Shown here in pieces: positions 1 through 13,400 of a stretch of 64,000 nucleotides of DNA. Position numbers and translations under genes: made by a program. The notes beneath the pieces are model-generated. The model did no database searches, had not been told where the DNA came from, and saw only the letters and a program-made list of their open reading frames with translations. This DNA is from Anadara kagoshimensis (Eukaryota > Mollusca > Bivalvia > Arcoida > Arcidae), in contig CM037857.1 in the NCBI GenBank assembly GCA_021292105.1, positions 42,649,464 to 42,713,463 on the forward strand, in the 5' to 3' direction. Numbering within the stretch: position 1 is the first letter of the stretch; each line of letters begins with the position of its first letter.

Positions 1-20
1 GAAGACCTAATAGTTGCATA

Positions 21-206
21 CAGTAAAACCTTGATTACGTGCCCCATTTGTTACCCTGGTAGTTAGAGTTTGGCATTATAAAGGGTTTTGACAATAAAGT
101 GAGGAAGAAAAACATATATGAAATGGATTTTGAGACAGCAATAAAAGTTGTGACAATAAATGAGGTGACAAAGTCATCAAGGGGCATTATAACAATGTTT
201 TACTCT
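21..206. mobile_element. MITE-C copy (ACAGTAAAACC termini)
   Basis: Starts CAGTAAAACCTTGATTACGT and ends near cattataacaatgttttact. The interior ggattttgagacagcaata matches the copies at 9791 and 52213. An open frame at 99-392 begins inside it and is not a gene. Confidence 0.75.
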
Positions 207-623
207 CCAACGAACAAAGATAATGATATTCCCATGAACTGGAATTTGGTGGAAAAACATTATTTAGACCTTTCGAGGCCAAGTTGTGTGAACCGCTTGG
301 TTACAGATCACCAAGTCTCTAGCTGCCAAGGTCCAAATCCTATTCATTCATATGATCATATCCTAGTAAGACAGTTTATCAGTCCTCAGTAAATAGTTGT
401 CTAGGGGCATTGCTGTGTCATAATACCATACCAGAATTGATTTTCTCCATACAGGTGAAATACATTTTACTTTTGAATATGGCATAATACCCATTATTCC
501 ACTTTCATAACTAAATACAAGTGCCACTATCACCTTCAGGGAAAATCCTAATGCGAAAAAGTTTGTCGGTTTATTTGCTTAACATGAAGGTTTTCACTGT
601 TATATGTTTTTTTCCACCATTTC
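206..623. other. No recognisable feature
   Basis: AT-rich single-copy-looking sequence with no coding exon, RNA or element seen. Confidence 0.5.
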
Positions 624-1526
624 AGAACTGGCTGCAATAATCTTGACTTTGGTTTAACATGTAACAGTCATAACATACTGCCAGTTCACACCATTATAAT
701 CTTGACTTTGGTGTAACATATACCAATCATTACGTACAGCCAGTTGACACCATCATAATCTTGACTTTGGTGTAACATATACCAATCATTATGTACAGCC
801 AGTTGACACCATTATAATCTTGACTTTGGTGTAACATATACCAATCATTACGTACAGCCAGTTGACACCATCATAATCTTGACTTTGGTGTAACATATAC
901 CAATCATTACGTACAGCCAGTTGACACCATCATAATCTTGACTTTGGTGTAACATATACCAATCATTACGTACAGCCAGTTGACACCATTATAATCTTGA
1001 CTTTGGTTTAACTTGTAACAGTCATAACATACTGCCAGTTCACACCATTATAATCTTGACTTTGGTGTAACATATACCAATCATTACGTACAGCCAGTTG
1101 ACACCATCATAATCTTGACTTTGGTGTAACATATACCAATCATTACGTACAGCCAGTTGACACCATCATAATCTTGACTTTGGTGTAACATATACCAATC
1201 ATTACGTACAGCCAGTTGACACCATTATAATCTTGACTTTGGTGTAACATATACCAATCATTACGTACAGCCAGTTGACACCATCATAATCTTGACTTTG
1301 GTGTAACATATACCAATCATTACGTACAGCCAGTTGACACCAACATAATCTTGACTTTGGTGTAACATATACCAATCATTACGTACAGCCAGTTGACACC
1401 ATCATAATCTTGACTTTGGTGTAACATATACCAATCATTACGTACAGCCAGTTCACACCATTATAATCTTGACTTTGGTGTAACATATACCAATCATTAC
1501 GTACAGCCAGTTGACACCATCATGTA
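624..1526. repeat. 59-bp minisatellite, about 15 units
   Basis: The unit aatcttgactttggtgtaac...cagttgacaccatcat shifts one base per 60-base line, giving a 59-bp period. Two units carry a variant form (taacatgtaacagtcataac) at both the start and near 1010, suggesting a block duplication inside the array. Confidence 0.93.
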
Positions 1527-1707
1527 TGACCGGGTCATTGTTGTCACATTATATGATTGTTAACATTTATATACATCTTCATTATATGTGGCATCTGATC
1601 ACACCTGGTCCTTTTTCTACCTGTATGTTTCTCATTACTTACTCTGTGAATTTCATAAGACTGTTTCTTTTGTCAGACACAATCAAGGTCCTACCTTTTC
1701 GTAATTA

Positions 1708-1891
1708 CAGTCAAACCTGTCTATAAAGGTCACCCAAGGAAACCAGTAAAAGTGGTCTTTATGGGCAGGTAGCCTTTATATACAGGTGAGGTTCAAATAA
1801 TATGGATAAAGAACAATTGGGAAACAATTCTACTGGCCTTAATTAGCAGGTGGCCCTTATATAGAGGTGATCTTTAAGGCAGGTTGGACTG
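1708..1891 (+). mobile_element. MITE-A copy
   Basis: Starts CAGTCAAACCTGTCTATAAA and ends GCAGGTTGGACTG, with TA on each side. Internally it has alternating 'ggcctttatagacaggt'-like motifs and aataaagaacaattggga. Ten or more relatives share this structure in the window. The TA duplication and terminal CAGTC suggest a Tc1/mariner-type transposase source. Confidence 0.85.
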
Positions 1892-1911
1892 TATGTAATG
1901 TAAATTTTACT

Positions 1912-2116
1912 GGTACTCAGCAGTCGTGAGGCTGTGGGTTCAAACCCCGGCTGCTGGGATCTGACCAAGACTTGAAAATAGATAGTGAATTTTTCTTTCG
2001 CCAAACACACAGCATTTAGAAATATGTCACTTGGTCCTTCCGAAGAGACCTTAACACTGATGTCCTGTGTCACGTCAGGCATGGTACATTAAAGAATCAA
2101 TCAATCAATCAATCAG
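1912..2116 (+). mobile_element. tRNA-derived SINE
   Basis: gaggctgtgggttcaaaccc + cggctgc is a B-box-like region; it is followed by ctgaccaagacttgaaaata + gatagtga, a body seen in the other copies, and an (aatc)n tail. Confidence 0.75.
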
Positions 2117-3147
2117 TGACCAGTAACTGCTGTGTACATATTTTAATCTCCAGATTTACATTAATTATTTGGGGGCCTCTGTTTTGCTGATTAAACTAAA
2201 ACATTGGCTTTATTTATTAATATATCTATATCACTGCTAAGGTTTTAATCCCACACTGCTGCTGGCAAACCAAATACAATGTTTGGTAAAGTTTGCCGAT
2301 TCATTTCTTGAAGGTCTCTGGGTTTCAGGTTACTCCAGTTTTCTCCTCCATTTATGAACTAACCACCTCAATAGAAATGCAGGGATCTTGACTGGGGCAT
2401 AAAAAACCCTTACTTCATACCACAGTTTGAAACAGAAGTGAATAACTATATAGGGTACATAGTTGACTAATGTACACCCACATAGTTTAAATCTAGGTCC
2501 CAATTTCAAAATCATTTCTTAACTAAGATTTTCCTTAACTTAAATTTGAGCAAATTTTGGAGAGTCTTTTTTGAAACTTCTTATAATATTTTTGACAAAA
2601 CTAAATGCAGATGTTTTAAGCTAGAATGATCTTCAAAATTATTAAGATTTGAAATTTTGTCGAAATTAAGTTAAAGAAAATCTTTGTTATGGAGTGAAAC
2701 TGGGGCCAGGACTGGATAACTCAAAGCTATCTTCATAATAATAGTTTATATCAGTGTCACATATAAAATTACTAAAATATTAATACATGGAAATAAAACA
2801 CAATAAAATTTTGTACCCTGCCAAATTTGGCCTATGAGACACTACTATTTAAAACACATACCGTAGTTACAGTTAAAGTATGTACATGTATAAAATAAAA
2901 GTGCCAGTTGTCACAACAAGGTCCTTGTCCAGATCCCAAAAAGAGGGCAATAAAAAACAAGTTTTTTGGTAACTTACGGTAAGCAGCCATCTTTTGAAAT
3001 CTGACCAAGCCCCAAGTAGCAAATAGGTGGCACTATAAAGTTGAAATGCCTATTATAGACCCTAAATTATTCAGCTAAGAACTTAGAAAGGTGTTTACAT
3101 TGCCCCACATATGGCCAGAACAAGCAATCATTTTACTGATCCGAGTA
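2117..3147. other. No recognisable gene
   Basis: AT-rich sequence. Motifs such as tcccaatttcaaaatcatttctta and ttaagttaaagaaaatcttt recur at 35800-36000 and 55240-55460, so at least part (2495-2700) is an old dispersed repeat. Confidence 0.5.
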
Positions 3148-3350
3148 CTGTAAATGTATTTAATTCTGCGTGTATTTATTTTTGCGGAATGGAATATTTA
3201 GACATATCCGCGTAGTTAAATTTTTACATTTGTGAAATGTGCACTATAACACAATAAGCATAATATTATTTTCTGTCTGTATTAATTTTCATGCAAAACA
3301 AATGGCCGCGAAAATTAGTACACCGCGAATATAAATACATCTTTACTGTT
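3148..3350. mobile_element. MITE-D copy
   Basis: ctgtaaatgtatttaattct to cgaatataaatacatcttta, imperfect inverted termini; interior gcactataacacaataagca is shared (inverted) with the copy at 15450. Confidence 0.7.
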
Positions 3351-4054
3351 ATTGTGATGTTTAAGCCATTTCCCTTATTGATTTAAACACCCAAAGATTT
3401 AATGTTGTAGGACACATGTGTCTTCTGCTACAGAATTTCACATAGGTACATGTATACTACACAATGGTAAATGATGAACTCATTTAATTTATCTCTTATT
3501 CTGTCTGATAAACTAGCTAACTTCAGGTAGTAGGTGTAACACCAGTGTTCATTCTAGAAAGGGGGCATGGGGCAACTGATCCTTTAATTTGCCAAATGAC
3601 CCCATTATTAAGACCTTGACATGAATGCAAACATATTGATGTTCTGGTTTAAATAATGGCCCCATATGAAAAATTTATAGAATGAACACAGCAAATTTAA
3701 CTTGATGATTTAAAATATTCTTCATATATACTTCTACCACCCCTGACCACTATAGTACAATGTACTGGTAATAGGCTGTTCACAAAGTGTGAGTGGAGGA
3801 CAGGGGCTTGATTCTGTTCTTGGTCAGAATCAATAATATTAGGTAGCAATTGTTGCATGTTATCCCCCGCCTTTCAAAGAAAGAGTGGGATAGTAAATTC
3901 TAGTGTCCATCCGTCTTAAATTCTTGTCTGCGGTAATTCTCCAAAATTATGAAGCACTCAAGAATAAAAACAGAAAAAAGGCTTCTACTTGCCAGTTCAG
4001 ATCTATCTTGCTTTTTTAGAAAAAAAAATTTATTAAAAAAAATTACATTTTGTT

Positions 4055-4092
<38 letters not shown>

Positions 4093-4115
4093 TTTAAAAA
4101 AATTACATTTTTGTT

Positions 4116-4163
<48 letters not shown>

Positions 4164-4186
4164 TTTAAAAAAATTACATTTTTGTT

Positions 4187-4223
<37 letters not shown>

Positions 4224-6514
4224 TACATCAGTGTAATAATTTTCTACATCAATATAATTATGGCATTTCCTGTAAGAATACCAATTTTTTCTTCATTTAT
4301 TCTGGTTTTATTATCGTGTAAATAATTGCGGTTGTTTTGTTTTTCCTCGTGATATTTAAGTGGATTTGTAAGCTTGGTCGTTATATACTGCTGACATAAA
4401 TCACACGTATGTACTAACTAAATCGCTAAATCTTAACTTTAAACATTACTGTAATAAAGATTTGAAATTCGACACAGTATTCAAGTGCGTGACAAAGTCA
4501 TATTACATACACATTTCCACTTGATGGAAATTAAAAACAAATAATTTATGTAAACTTCTATTTAAACTGAGCTATATACACATGCATTTTAATGTCCATT
4601 AGTTCAGAACATTTCAATATGTAGGAGTTTATGTTCTTGTCAAATTTACTTAAACAAAAACTGTTTTAGGTAATTTAATCATATGTTAATGATTATAAAA
4701 CAATTTTGATTTCAATACAAGAACTAGAATGCATTGCAATGGAACAATTAGCGAATTTTTATCAATTTTTATGAAATATTTAAACTTTGAATTTAAATGT
4801 ATATAATTGAATATAATATCATAATGAAATTCATTTAATCTACCAGTAGAATTTTGATTTTAAAATAAAACTAATTGTGTTTTAAGTTAGAAATATATAT
4901 ATAAAATATGTTTGTTCACAATGACAACATGTGATTTTAAAATGAATAATTTTTTGCATTTACACAATGGCCGTATTTAAGGAGAAGTCATTAATCATAT
5001 TTTATTTTTTATTTGAATACGAATTGAACTTTTTTACTGGAACTTGGGAGGTAGTAGTGTTTAACAAGTAAAATTAACATTAAATTTGAATTAGAAATTT
5101 TACAGAGTATACAACAGTTTAAAAATTTAAAAAATTAATGAAAATCAAAATTATTACGGTATTATTTTCCTTATGGGAACCCCCGTGGAAGATAAACATG
5201 ATAATTTGCTGCAGTAAATCATATTAGATAGACACCGATTAGTCATATATAGTGTGTTAACAATATTTCAACAAATTGTTTATTAAAACTCTGAAAAAAT
5301 TATTTTCATTTTGTTCCCACAAAGTGTTCTGTTTACTTTTTATCTTAAAAAAGATAAGAGTCAGCTGATTTTCTGGGAAAGATGCAATACCCTTCCACAG
5401 AATTTTTCTGTGGCAGGGTATTTTACTTATAGTAATTATTTTTGTAGTCATATTTTTTACCGGTATACCAGTAACTTCCCCACCCAACCCTCACCCCACC
5501 CCACCCCACCCCGAGTCACTACCCTCCCAATATGTATTGGGGCTTCATTAACTTAGTGTCTGTCTGCTGTTAGTTTGTTAGTTATAGTACCCAGTACCTT
5601 TAAAGTTACAAAATTTATTTTTTATGGGATGTCACATATAGATGTCATATTACAAAATGTTTAGTGTCTGTTCCTCCATGGAAGGATGTAATTAATTTAT
5701 AGCCATATTGTTTAACATGGATGGTACTTAATATTGTATTAGCGACTTGACACATTAAAGTTTTTGTTGTTTTGTTGTACCAGCTCTCACTCATTCCCCC
5801 CCCCCCCCCCCACCCCATGATGTTTATTATTATTACTGCAAATATACTGATATATGGTACATGTACTGGTAAATCTCTTGTACCACCTATTAAATTCTTC
5901 TGTAAATTAATTATTGAAAATAAAGAAACTGTTCATAGAATTGTTAAATTTAAAATCCCATTATTCAGTCATTTTTATACTTTTTCAATCAATGTATTAT
6001 ACCAAGGATGATGGTGTTTTTCCTTCACTGACAATGGGGACATATTTGTGTTATTTTCATGTTTATCCACCATGATGAACCCTAAGTCTTGTTTATTTTT
6101 GGTAGTATGTAAATTTGATAGGACTTCCTTTTGTATCCCCATCCACTAAATTCTATGTAAAATAATTTTTTTCTCAAAATACACATGTATGTTCAAAATG
6201 TTCTTTATTTTGTCATTTTAAGTCTTTTTCATTCAAATTAAAAAAAAATTTCAGTTCCGATACAAATGGAATGCCCTCTGTAAAATGATCAAAGATTAAG
6301 ATTTAATGAAAGAAAAAAATTAGAAAGGGTTAGGATAGAGGAAACACAAGTTATTTGTTTTTCTGTGATAGAATGTATTAATATAAAGAAATATAAAATG
6401 TATTTTCACAGGAAAAATGAATATTGATACTTGTGAATTCAGTACACAGTTTCAAAATGATGTTTTATTTATAATTTAATTTGTGTTGTATACATACTAC
6501 AGTGTGTTAGATAT
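3351..6514. other. AT-rich stretch without gene
   Basis: Apart from the T tracts, this holds a weak inverted pair (gtgttcattctag at 3546, tagaatgaacac near 3677), a tatccccc-cttt-gaaagaaaga repeat fragment near 3860-3970 related to 20917-21030, and a C run at 5796-5812. No exon-like frame was found. Confidence 0.5.
4018..4222. repeat. Homopolymer T tracts with A-rich flanks
   Basis: Three poly-T runs of about 28 to 36 bases are separated by aaattatttaaaaaaattacat + ttttgttaa spacers of the same sequence, that is a tandem repeat of about 60-75 bases with a long T run. Run lengths may be unreliable. Confidence 0.85.
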
Positions 6515-6543
6515 GTATTATATATATATATATATATATATAC
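6515..6543. repeat. (TA)n microsatellite
   Basis: Uninterrupted TA run of about 28 bases beside a MITE-E copy. Confidence 0.85.
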
Positions 6544-6562
6544 CTTGATGGAGTATATAATA

Positions 6563-6820
6563 TAGTGTGATAAGTTTGACCTGGCGATTCGACCTTTAAT
6601 TTGAATAATCTAACAGACATATCTATTGTGTAATTTAGGGGCTATATATAGTTCATGATAGTAATACTAGGTACCGAGTGATATTAGGTACCGAGTGATA
6701 TTAGGTACCGAGTGTTATTATAATGAAACATGCTGTCTTACCTAAATCACACAGTCTATTTACCCAATCTAATATTGAATTTAAAGGTCAAAGGGCCAGG
6801 TCAAACTCAGGCATTATACC
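6563..6820. mobile_element. MITE-E copy (GACCTGTCC...GACCTTTAATT termini)
   Basis: gtttgacctggcgattcgac + ctttaattt at the left pairs with aatttaaaggtcaaagggcc + aggtcaaac at the right. A three-fold attaggtaccgagtg repeat lies inside (about 6665-6715). Confidence 0.75.
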
Positions 6821-6977
6821 TGTAGTGTGTATTACAGTACAGAAACTTTCTAGAAACAGACTATAAAAAGTTAATCTGGTTATCATCATTCATCTCTTGT
6901 TTAAATCCTTACCGTTTAGATTGGCAGTATATAAAATATGAAAGTCCGTCTCTCTGCCACCTCTCTCTCTTAATCAC

Positions 6978-7262
6978 TATGGTAGATCAGGTTGTAGAGT
7001 GCTCACTCCAAATATGGGAGATCAGGGTTTGAACCCTAGTTGGGTCTGCCCAACACTTGGTAAAAGGTAGTGATTGTGCTTTATCTAACTAAGCACTCAG
7101 AATTTAGAAATGAAAGAGGTAACCGATGTCCTGTATCATGGTACACCTGCCATGCTAAAGAACCATCCATGTACACAATCCTGAGTGCACGACAAAGATA
7201 AATAACGGTATTTCTGCCACTAATCACCTATAGCTTGTGGCAATAAAGTGAAATATTCTTCA
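6978..7262 (+). mobile_element. tRNA-derived SINE
   Basis: tatggtagatcaggttgtag + agtgctcactcc (A box) and gatcagggtttgaaccctag (B box), then the shared body (aaaggtagtgattgtgcttt, aagcactcagaatttagaaa, gatgtcctgtatcatggtac). Confidence 0.82.
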
Positions 7263-7308
7263 CAAAAATACAAAAAATTCCAAACAATTGCTATAATGTA
7301 TGTGACCT

Positions 7309-7334
7309 CTCTCTCTCTCTCTCTCTCTCTCTCT
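7309..7334. repeat. (CT)n microsatellite
   Basis: Uninterrupted CT run of about 26 bases. Confidence 0.85.
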
Positions 7335-7463
7335 TGCAGACGAAAGTATGGCAAGCACATTGTCAAATTTTCTCACACTAAGATCTGCATATGTAAGACT
7401 CTAACTTAGGCTTGGTAGAACATATTGTGATCTGTAAGCTAGTTCCCTAGACCTCATGACCAC

Positions 7464-7520
7464 TGAGCCCCCTTGGCCAAGTGGTTAAAGTTGTGGGCTT
7501 AAATTCAATTGACCATATGT
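7464..7520 (+). repeat. tRNA-like fragment
   Basis: gagcccccttggccaagtgg + ttaaagttgtgggctt resembles the A-box half of a tRNA-Ser/Leu type head; no B box or body follows convincingly. Confidence 0.4.
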
Positions 7521-8310
7521 GAGTAGGTTTTTCCTTTTGTGGTCTTGTCCTATTGATCAGTTATTTGTTAGAGGTGTAATTATACACTTAAAATCGTGCA
7601 TCAGTACCGGTATATATTGTTAACCCTATTGCAGCCAAATTCATTTTCAGCACAATGTTGGCAATGCCGAATTGAAGTTCACAATGTGAAAATGATATTA
7701 TGTAAACAATAGAATATGACGTCGAGCATGTTTGTAGCCATATAACATCATTTGTTAATGGTAGATTAATAGAATCTATCACAACTTGTGGTGCCAGATA
7801 GGGAAATCTCAAACCTGGTTCTAATGTATTTGGTCCAGAACGAGGCTTGCTTTGTAGGGGTACAAGATGTCTCTGAATTCCCTGGGTAACAAAGGCAGCA
7901 ACAACACCTCTCCAACAGACGCAGTTCTTGGAGATCCTCTTAACCTTGGTTCATTTCTTTTCAGTTCCTCTTGCTTCTATGTCAGTGCTTCTATGCAAAG
8001 TCTGTTTTGGCTGCCCTCTCTTCCTCTTCCCATGCAGATTCCAAACAGCTTGCCTGGTCGCATTTGATGCAAGCTTGTGGAACATGCAGCCAATCCATCT
8101 CCATGACATAAATTATATTATCATAAATAGTTAAGAAAGGTTCTGAAAAATGTTTCATGAACCAGAACCATTGCTGATGATGTAAACCAAATAGCTTACT
8201 TTCTCTGGTTTGATTGGAGATATTCATCTAGTCAGTCACCATTAAATCTTCACTACACTAATTGCATTCCATTAAGCAAGCAATTAGACCCCCTTAATCT
8301 TACAAGTGGA
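7520..8310. other. No recognisable gene
   Basis: Short overlapping frames exist on both strands near 7.9-8.2 kb, but none has splice context or a known motif. Confidence 0.45.
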
Positions 8311-8316
8311 ATAGTA

Positions 8317-8474
8317 CAGTCAACCCTTTCTGTAAAGACCACCTAAGGGAACCGGTATCAGTGGCCTCTAAGGATAGGTGGCCTTTTTATACAGGTTCAA
8401 ATGACATCAATTTTACTGACTTTTATAAGCAGGTGGTCCTTATATGGAGGTGGTCTGTAAGGCAGGTACCACTG
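8317..8474 (+). mobile_element. MITE-A copy
   Basis: CAGTCAACCCTTTCTGTAAA to GTACCACTG with flanking TA at 8315-8316 and 8475-8476; 158 bases, internally shortened. Confidence 0.82.
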
Positions 8475-8737
8475 TATTGCAAACCAAAAAATGAAAATGA
8501 CTACATACAGTATGTCTTGAAACATTTCTCAACACCTTTATTGTATAAAGAGTAGACAATGACAAAATGTCTAAAGAATCAGTAGCAACTTTCTCTAGTA
8601 ACACTAGTTGTATGGAGCCAAATAAAATGTATAACTCAAATAATGTGAATAACATGTCCATGTGAATTCAATACTTTTCAACAAAATTCAACATAAAAAT
8701 TATATAACCTGAGATCATTCATCTCTGCTAAATCTTA

Positions 8738-8848
8738 TCCCAATTCCTCTTTATTTGTGTTATTTGAACCTGTATAAAAGGTCCACCTGATCATAAAGGC
8801 CACTATGACAGGTTCCATTGGGTGGCCATTATAGACAGGTTTGATTGT
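8738..8848 (-). mobile_element. MITE-A fragment
   Basis: Only one end is present (ctttatttgtgttatttgaa through gacaggtttgattgta); the other terminus is missing. Confidence 0.75.
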
Positions 8849-9309
8849 ATTTCACAGTTTTCTTAAACTTTAAATCCATGATCAGCAAACACAGCATAGA
8901 ATGATATCGTTGAGATGGCATATAACAGATGTCATTAAAGTTGATTGCTACGTATTTTAAACCCAGTCCTTTCAAAAAATGACCAGTCCATATTTTCTAT
9001 ATTGCCTTGTATATTTTATTGACCAACTGATGTCCTGTTTAACTTGTTATTATAAAATTATAAATTGTATAAAGTACTCTTACACATTTATATGGAATAT
9101 AACAAGTTAAAAAAAGCTTTAGAATTTTAATTTTTGTTATTTAAATAAAATTTTAACACCAAATAACTGGTACTTTCACAGATTTGTCCTAATTATGAAA
9201 TTTTTACTTGTTGACTTAAAATGTGGTAAATCTTCTAAAATTAATACATCCTGTAATATATGGTATAAAATTACAAAAATTTAATTTTGAATGAGAAAGT
9301 TTGAAAATA

Positions 9310-9488
9310 CAGTCCAACCTGCCCTAAAGGCCACCTCTATATAAAGGTCACCTGCTTATAAAGGCCAGTAGAATTGTATCCCAATCGTTCTTTATTCATA
9401 TTGTTTGAACCTGTATATAAAGACCACCTGCCGATAAAGACCACTTTCAATGGTTCCCTTGGTTGGCCTTTATAGACAGGTTTGACTG
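9310..9488 (-). mobile_element. MITE-A copy
   Basis: CAGTCCAACCTGCCCTAAAG to AGACAGGTTTGACTG with internal ctttattcatattgtttgaa. TA on the left; TG on the right. Confidence 0.83.
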
Positions 9489-9790
9489 TGCATCTACTTT
9501 AGGTCAACAATTTTGAATGAGAAAGTTTAAAAATAATAGAAATTTGGAATCAATTCATGTGGATAACATAATAATAACTTTATTGTATATTTTGTAAAAT
9601 AAATTTTGGTCCCACTATTTTTATCATTTCAACATTTCTAAAAATAATTAAATTTCCACAATTTTGGTCCGAGCACTACTGATAAGGAATTTTATTCTGA
9701 AACTGCCATCTAGTGTTGTAAAATTAAGACAGATTTAGTAATGCTATCAGTGTTAATGGTTGAGGAAATATATAGGCTACACAATATATA

Positions 9791-9977
9791 CAGCAAAACT
9801 TCGATTCATCCCTACCATTTGTTCAGTCAAATTTTGGCGTTACAATAGGGTTTGGCGATAAATTTAGGGAGGCAGATAAAGAAAAACATAAACAAAATGG
9901 ATTTTGAGACTTCAAAATACTATGGCAATAAGCGAGATGGAAAAGTTATCGAGGGGCATTATAATAAGGTTTTACTG
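9791..9977. mobile_element. MITE-C copy
   Basis: CAGCAAAACTTCGATTCATC to AATAAGGTTTTACTG with flanking TA; interior attttggcgttacaataggg and aaaacataaacaaaatggat. Confidence 0.85.
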
Positions 9978-10127
9978 TATATGTATAAGCACACCATATT
10001 GACCTGTCCACTTGACCTTTGATTTACATACTAGTGTTTAATATAAACCATTGCATGGTTGTACAAAGGGAACACAAGTTTGTGTTTATTTGTCTGCATC
10101 ATTGGAAACACTTATTTCAAACACGTA

Positions 10128-10415
10128 TCCATATCCTTATGTAGACCCAGACAGAGTCTAACCCAAGACTTGATAGTGGGTAGTGACTGTTCTTTTGCGA
10201 AGCACTCAGCATTACAAAAATGAAAGTAATGATTCTTTCAGATGGGAAATTAAAATAAACCAGGTCCCCTGTCATGGTAGGCATGGCATGATAAAAAACC
10301 CTGCTGTATGCCATAAGCACAATACATAGGCAAAATTTTTGCACCATTGCCTAAAGCTGGCAACCTCTTGATATCAGTGAAATATTCTTGACTGGGATGT
10401 TAAACACCATAACTC
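10128..10415 (+). mobile_element. tRNA-derived SINE, 5' truncated
   Basis: Body acccaagacttgatagtggg + tagtgactgttcttttgcga, then tgtcatggtaggcatggcat and the tail ttcttgactgggatgttaaa + caccataactc. The tRNA part is missing. It abuts the 39-bp minisatellite. Confidence 0.8.
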
Positions 10416-10424
10416 AACTCAACT

Positions 10425-13400
10425 CTATTTAGAATCAATGTTCATTGGTTTAAGACAATATCTGAAGTTAGAATCAATGTTCATTGGTTTAAGACAGTGT
10501 CTGAAGTTAGAATCAATGTTCATTAGATTAAGACAGTGTCTAAAGTTAGAATCAATGTTCATTGGTTTAAGACAGTGTCTGAAGGTAGAATCAATGTTCA
10601 TTGGTTTAAGACAGTGTCTGAAGGTAGAATCAATGTTCATTGGTTATGACAGTATCTGAAGTAGAATCAATGTTCATTGGTTTAAGACAGTGTCTGAAGG
10701 TAGAATCAATGTTCATTGGTTTAAGACAGTGTCTGAAGTTAGAATCAATGTTCATTGGTTTAAGACAGTGTCTGAAGTTAGAATCAATGTTCATTGGTTT
10801 AAGACAGTGTCTGAAGTTAGAATCAATGTTCAGTGGTTTAAGACAGTAAAGTTAAAATCAATGTTCATTGGTTTAAGACAGTGTCTGAAGTTAGAATCAA
10901 TGTTCATTGGTTTAAGACAGTGTCTGAAGTTAGAATCAATGTTCATTGGTTTAAGACAGTGTCTGAAGTTAGAATCAATGTTCATTGGTTTAAGACAGTG
11001 TCTGAAGTTAGAATCAATGTTCATTGGTTTAAGACAGTAAAGTTAGAATCAATGTTCATTGGTTTAAGACAGTGTCTGAAGTTAGAATCAATGTTCATTG
11101 GTTTAAGACAGTAAAGTTAGAATCAATGTTCATTGGTTTAAGACAGTGTCTGAAGTTAGAATCAATGTTCATTGGTTTAAGACAGTGTCTGAAGTTAGAA
11201 TCAATGTTCATTGGTTTAAGACAGTGCCTGAAGTTAGAATCAATGTTCATTGGTTTAAGACAGTGTCTGAAGTTAGAATCAATGTTCATTGGTTTAAGAC
11301 AGTGTCTGAAGTTAGAATCAATGTTCATTGGTTTAAGACAGTATCTGAAGTTAGAATCAATGTTCATTGGTTTAAGACAGTGCCTGAAGTTAGAATCAAT
11401 GTTCATTGGTTTAAGACAGTGTCTGAAGTTAGAATCAATGTTCATTGGTTTAAGACAGTGTCTGAAGTTAGAATCAATGTTCATTGGTTTAAGACAGTGT
11501 TTGAAGTTAGAATCAATGTTCATTGGTTTAAGACAGTAAAGTTAGAATCAATGTTCAGTGGTTTAAGACAGTGTCTGGAGTTAGAATAAATGTTCATTGG
11601 TTTAAGACAGTGCCTGAAGTTAGAATCAATGTTCATTGGTTTAAGACAGTGCCTGAAGTTAGAATCAATGTTCATTGGTTTAAGACAGTGCCTGAAGTAG
11701 AATCAATGTTCATTGGTTTAAGACAGTGTCTGAAGTTAGAATCAATGTTCATTGGTTTAAGACAGTGTCTGAAGTTAGAATCAATGTTCATTGGTTTAAG
11801 ACAGTGTCTAAAGTTAGAATCAATGTTCATTAGTTTAAGACAGTATCTGAAGTTAGAATCAATGTTCATTGGTTTAAGACAGTGTCTGAAGGTAGAATCA
11901 ATGTTCATTGGTTTAAGACAGTGTCTGAAGTTAGAATCAATGTTCATTGGTTTAAGACAGTATCTGAAGTTAGAATCAATGTTCATTGGTTTAAGACAGT
12001 GTCTGAAGTTAGAATCAATGTTCATTGGTTTAAGACAGTGCCTGAAGTTAGAATCAATGTTCATTGGTTTAAGACAGTATCTGAAGTTAGAATTAATGTT
12101 CATTGGTTTAAGACAGTGTCTGAATGTAGAATCAATGTTCATTGGTTTAAGACAGTAAAGTTAGAATCAATGTTCATTGGTTTAAGACAGTATCTGAAGT
12201 TAGAATTAATGTTCATTGGTTTAAGACAGTATCTGAAGTTAGAATCAATGTTCATTGGTTTAAGACAGTGTCTGAAGTTAGAATCAATGTTCATTGGTTT
12301 AAGACAGTCTGAAGGTAGAATCAATGTTCATTGGTTTAAGACAGTGCCTGAAGTAGAATCAATGTTCATTGGTTTAAGACAGTGTCTGAAGTTAGAATCA
12401 ATGTTCATTGGTTTAAGACAGTGTCTGAAGGTAGAATCAATGTTCATTGGTTTAAGACAGTGTCTGAAGGTAGAATCAATGTTCATTGGTTTAAGACAGT
12501 GTCTGAAGTTAGAATCAATGTTCATTGGTTTAAGACAGTGCCTGAAGGTAGAATCAATGTTCATTGGTTTAAGACAGTGTCTGAAGTTAGAATCAATGTT
12601 CATTGGTTTAAGACAGTGTCTGAAGTTAGAATCAATGTTCATTGGTTTAAGACAGTGTCTGAAGTAGAATCAATGTTCATTGGTTTAAGACAGTATCTGA
12701 AGTAGAATAATGTTCATTGGTTTAAGACAGTGTCTGAAGTTAGAATCAATGTTCATTGGTTTAAGACAGTATCTGAAGTTAGAATTAATGTTCATTGGTT
12801 TAAGACAGTATCTGAAGTTAGAATCAATGTTCATTGGTTTAAGACAGTGTCTGAAGTTAGAATCAATGTTCATTGGTTTAAGACAGTATCTGAAGTTAGA
12901 ATAATGTTCATTGGTTTAAGACAGTGTCTGAAGTTAGAATCAATGTTCATTGGTTTAAGACAGTGTCTGAAGTTAGAATCAATGTTCATTGGTTTAAGAC
13001 AGTGTCTGAATGTAGAATCAATGTTCATTGGTTTAAGACAGTGAAGTAGAATCAATGTTCATTGGTTTAAGACAGTATCTGAAGTTAGAATAATGTTCAT
13101 TAGTTTAAGACAGTCTGAAGTTAGAATCAATGTTCATTGGTTTAAGACAGTGTCTGAAGTTAGAATCAATGTTCATTGGTTTAAGACAGTATCTGAAGTT
13201 AGAATTAATGTTCATTGGTTTAAGACAGTGCCTGAAGTTAGAATCAATGTTCATTGGTTTAAGACAGTATCTGAAGTTAGAATTAATGTTCATTGGTTTA
13301 AGACAGTGTCTGAATGTAGAATCAATGTTCATTGGTTTAAGACAGTGTCTGAAGGTAGAATCAATGTTCATTGGTTTAAGACAGTGTCTAAAGTTAGAAT

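Noticed and set aside
99-392. 97-residue frame at the window start
   Set aside because: It begins inside a MITE-C copy and has no recognisable motif.
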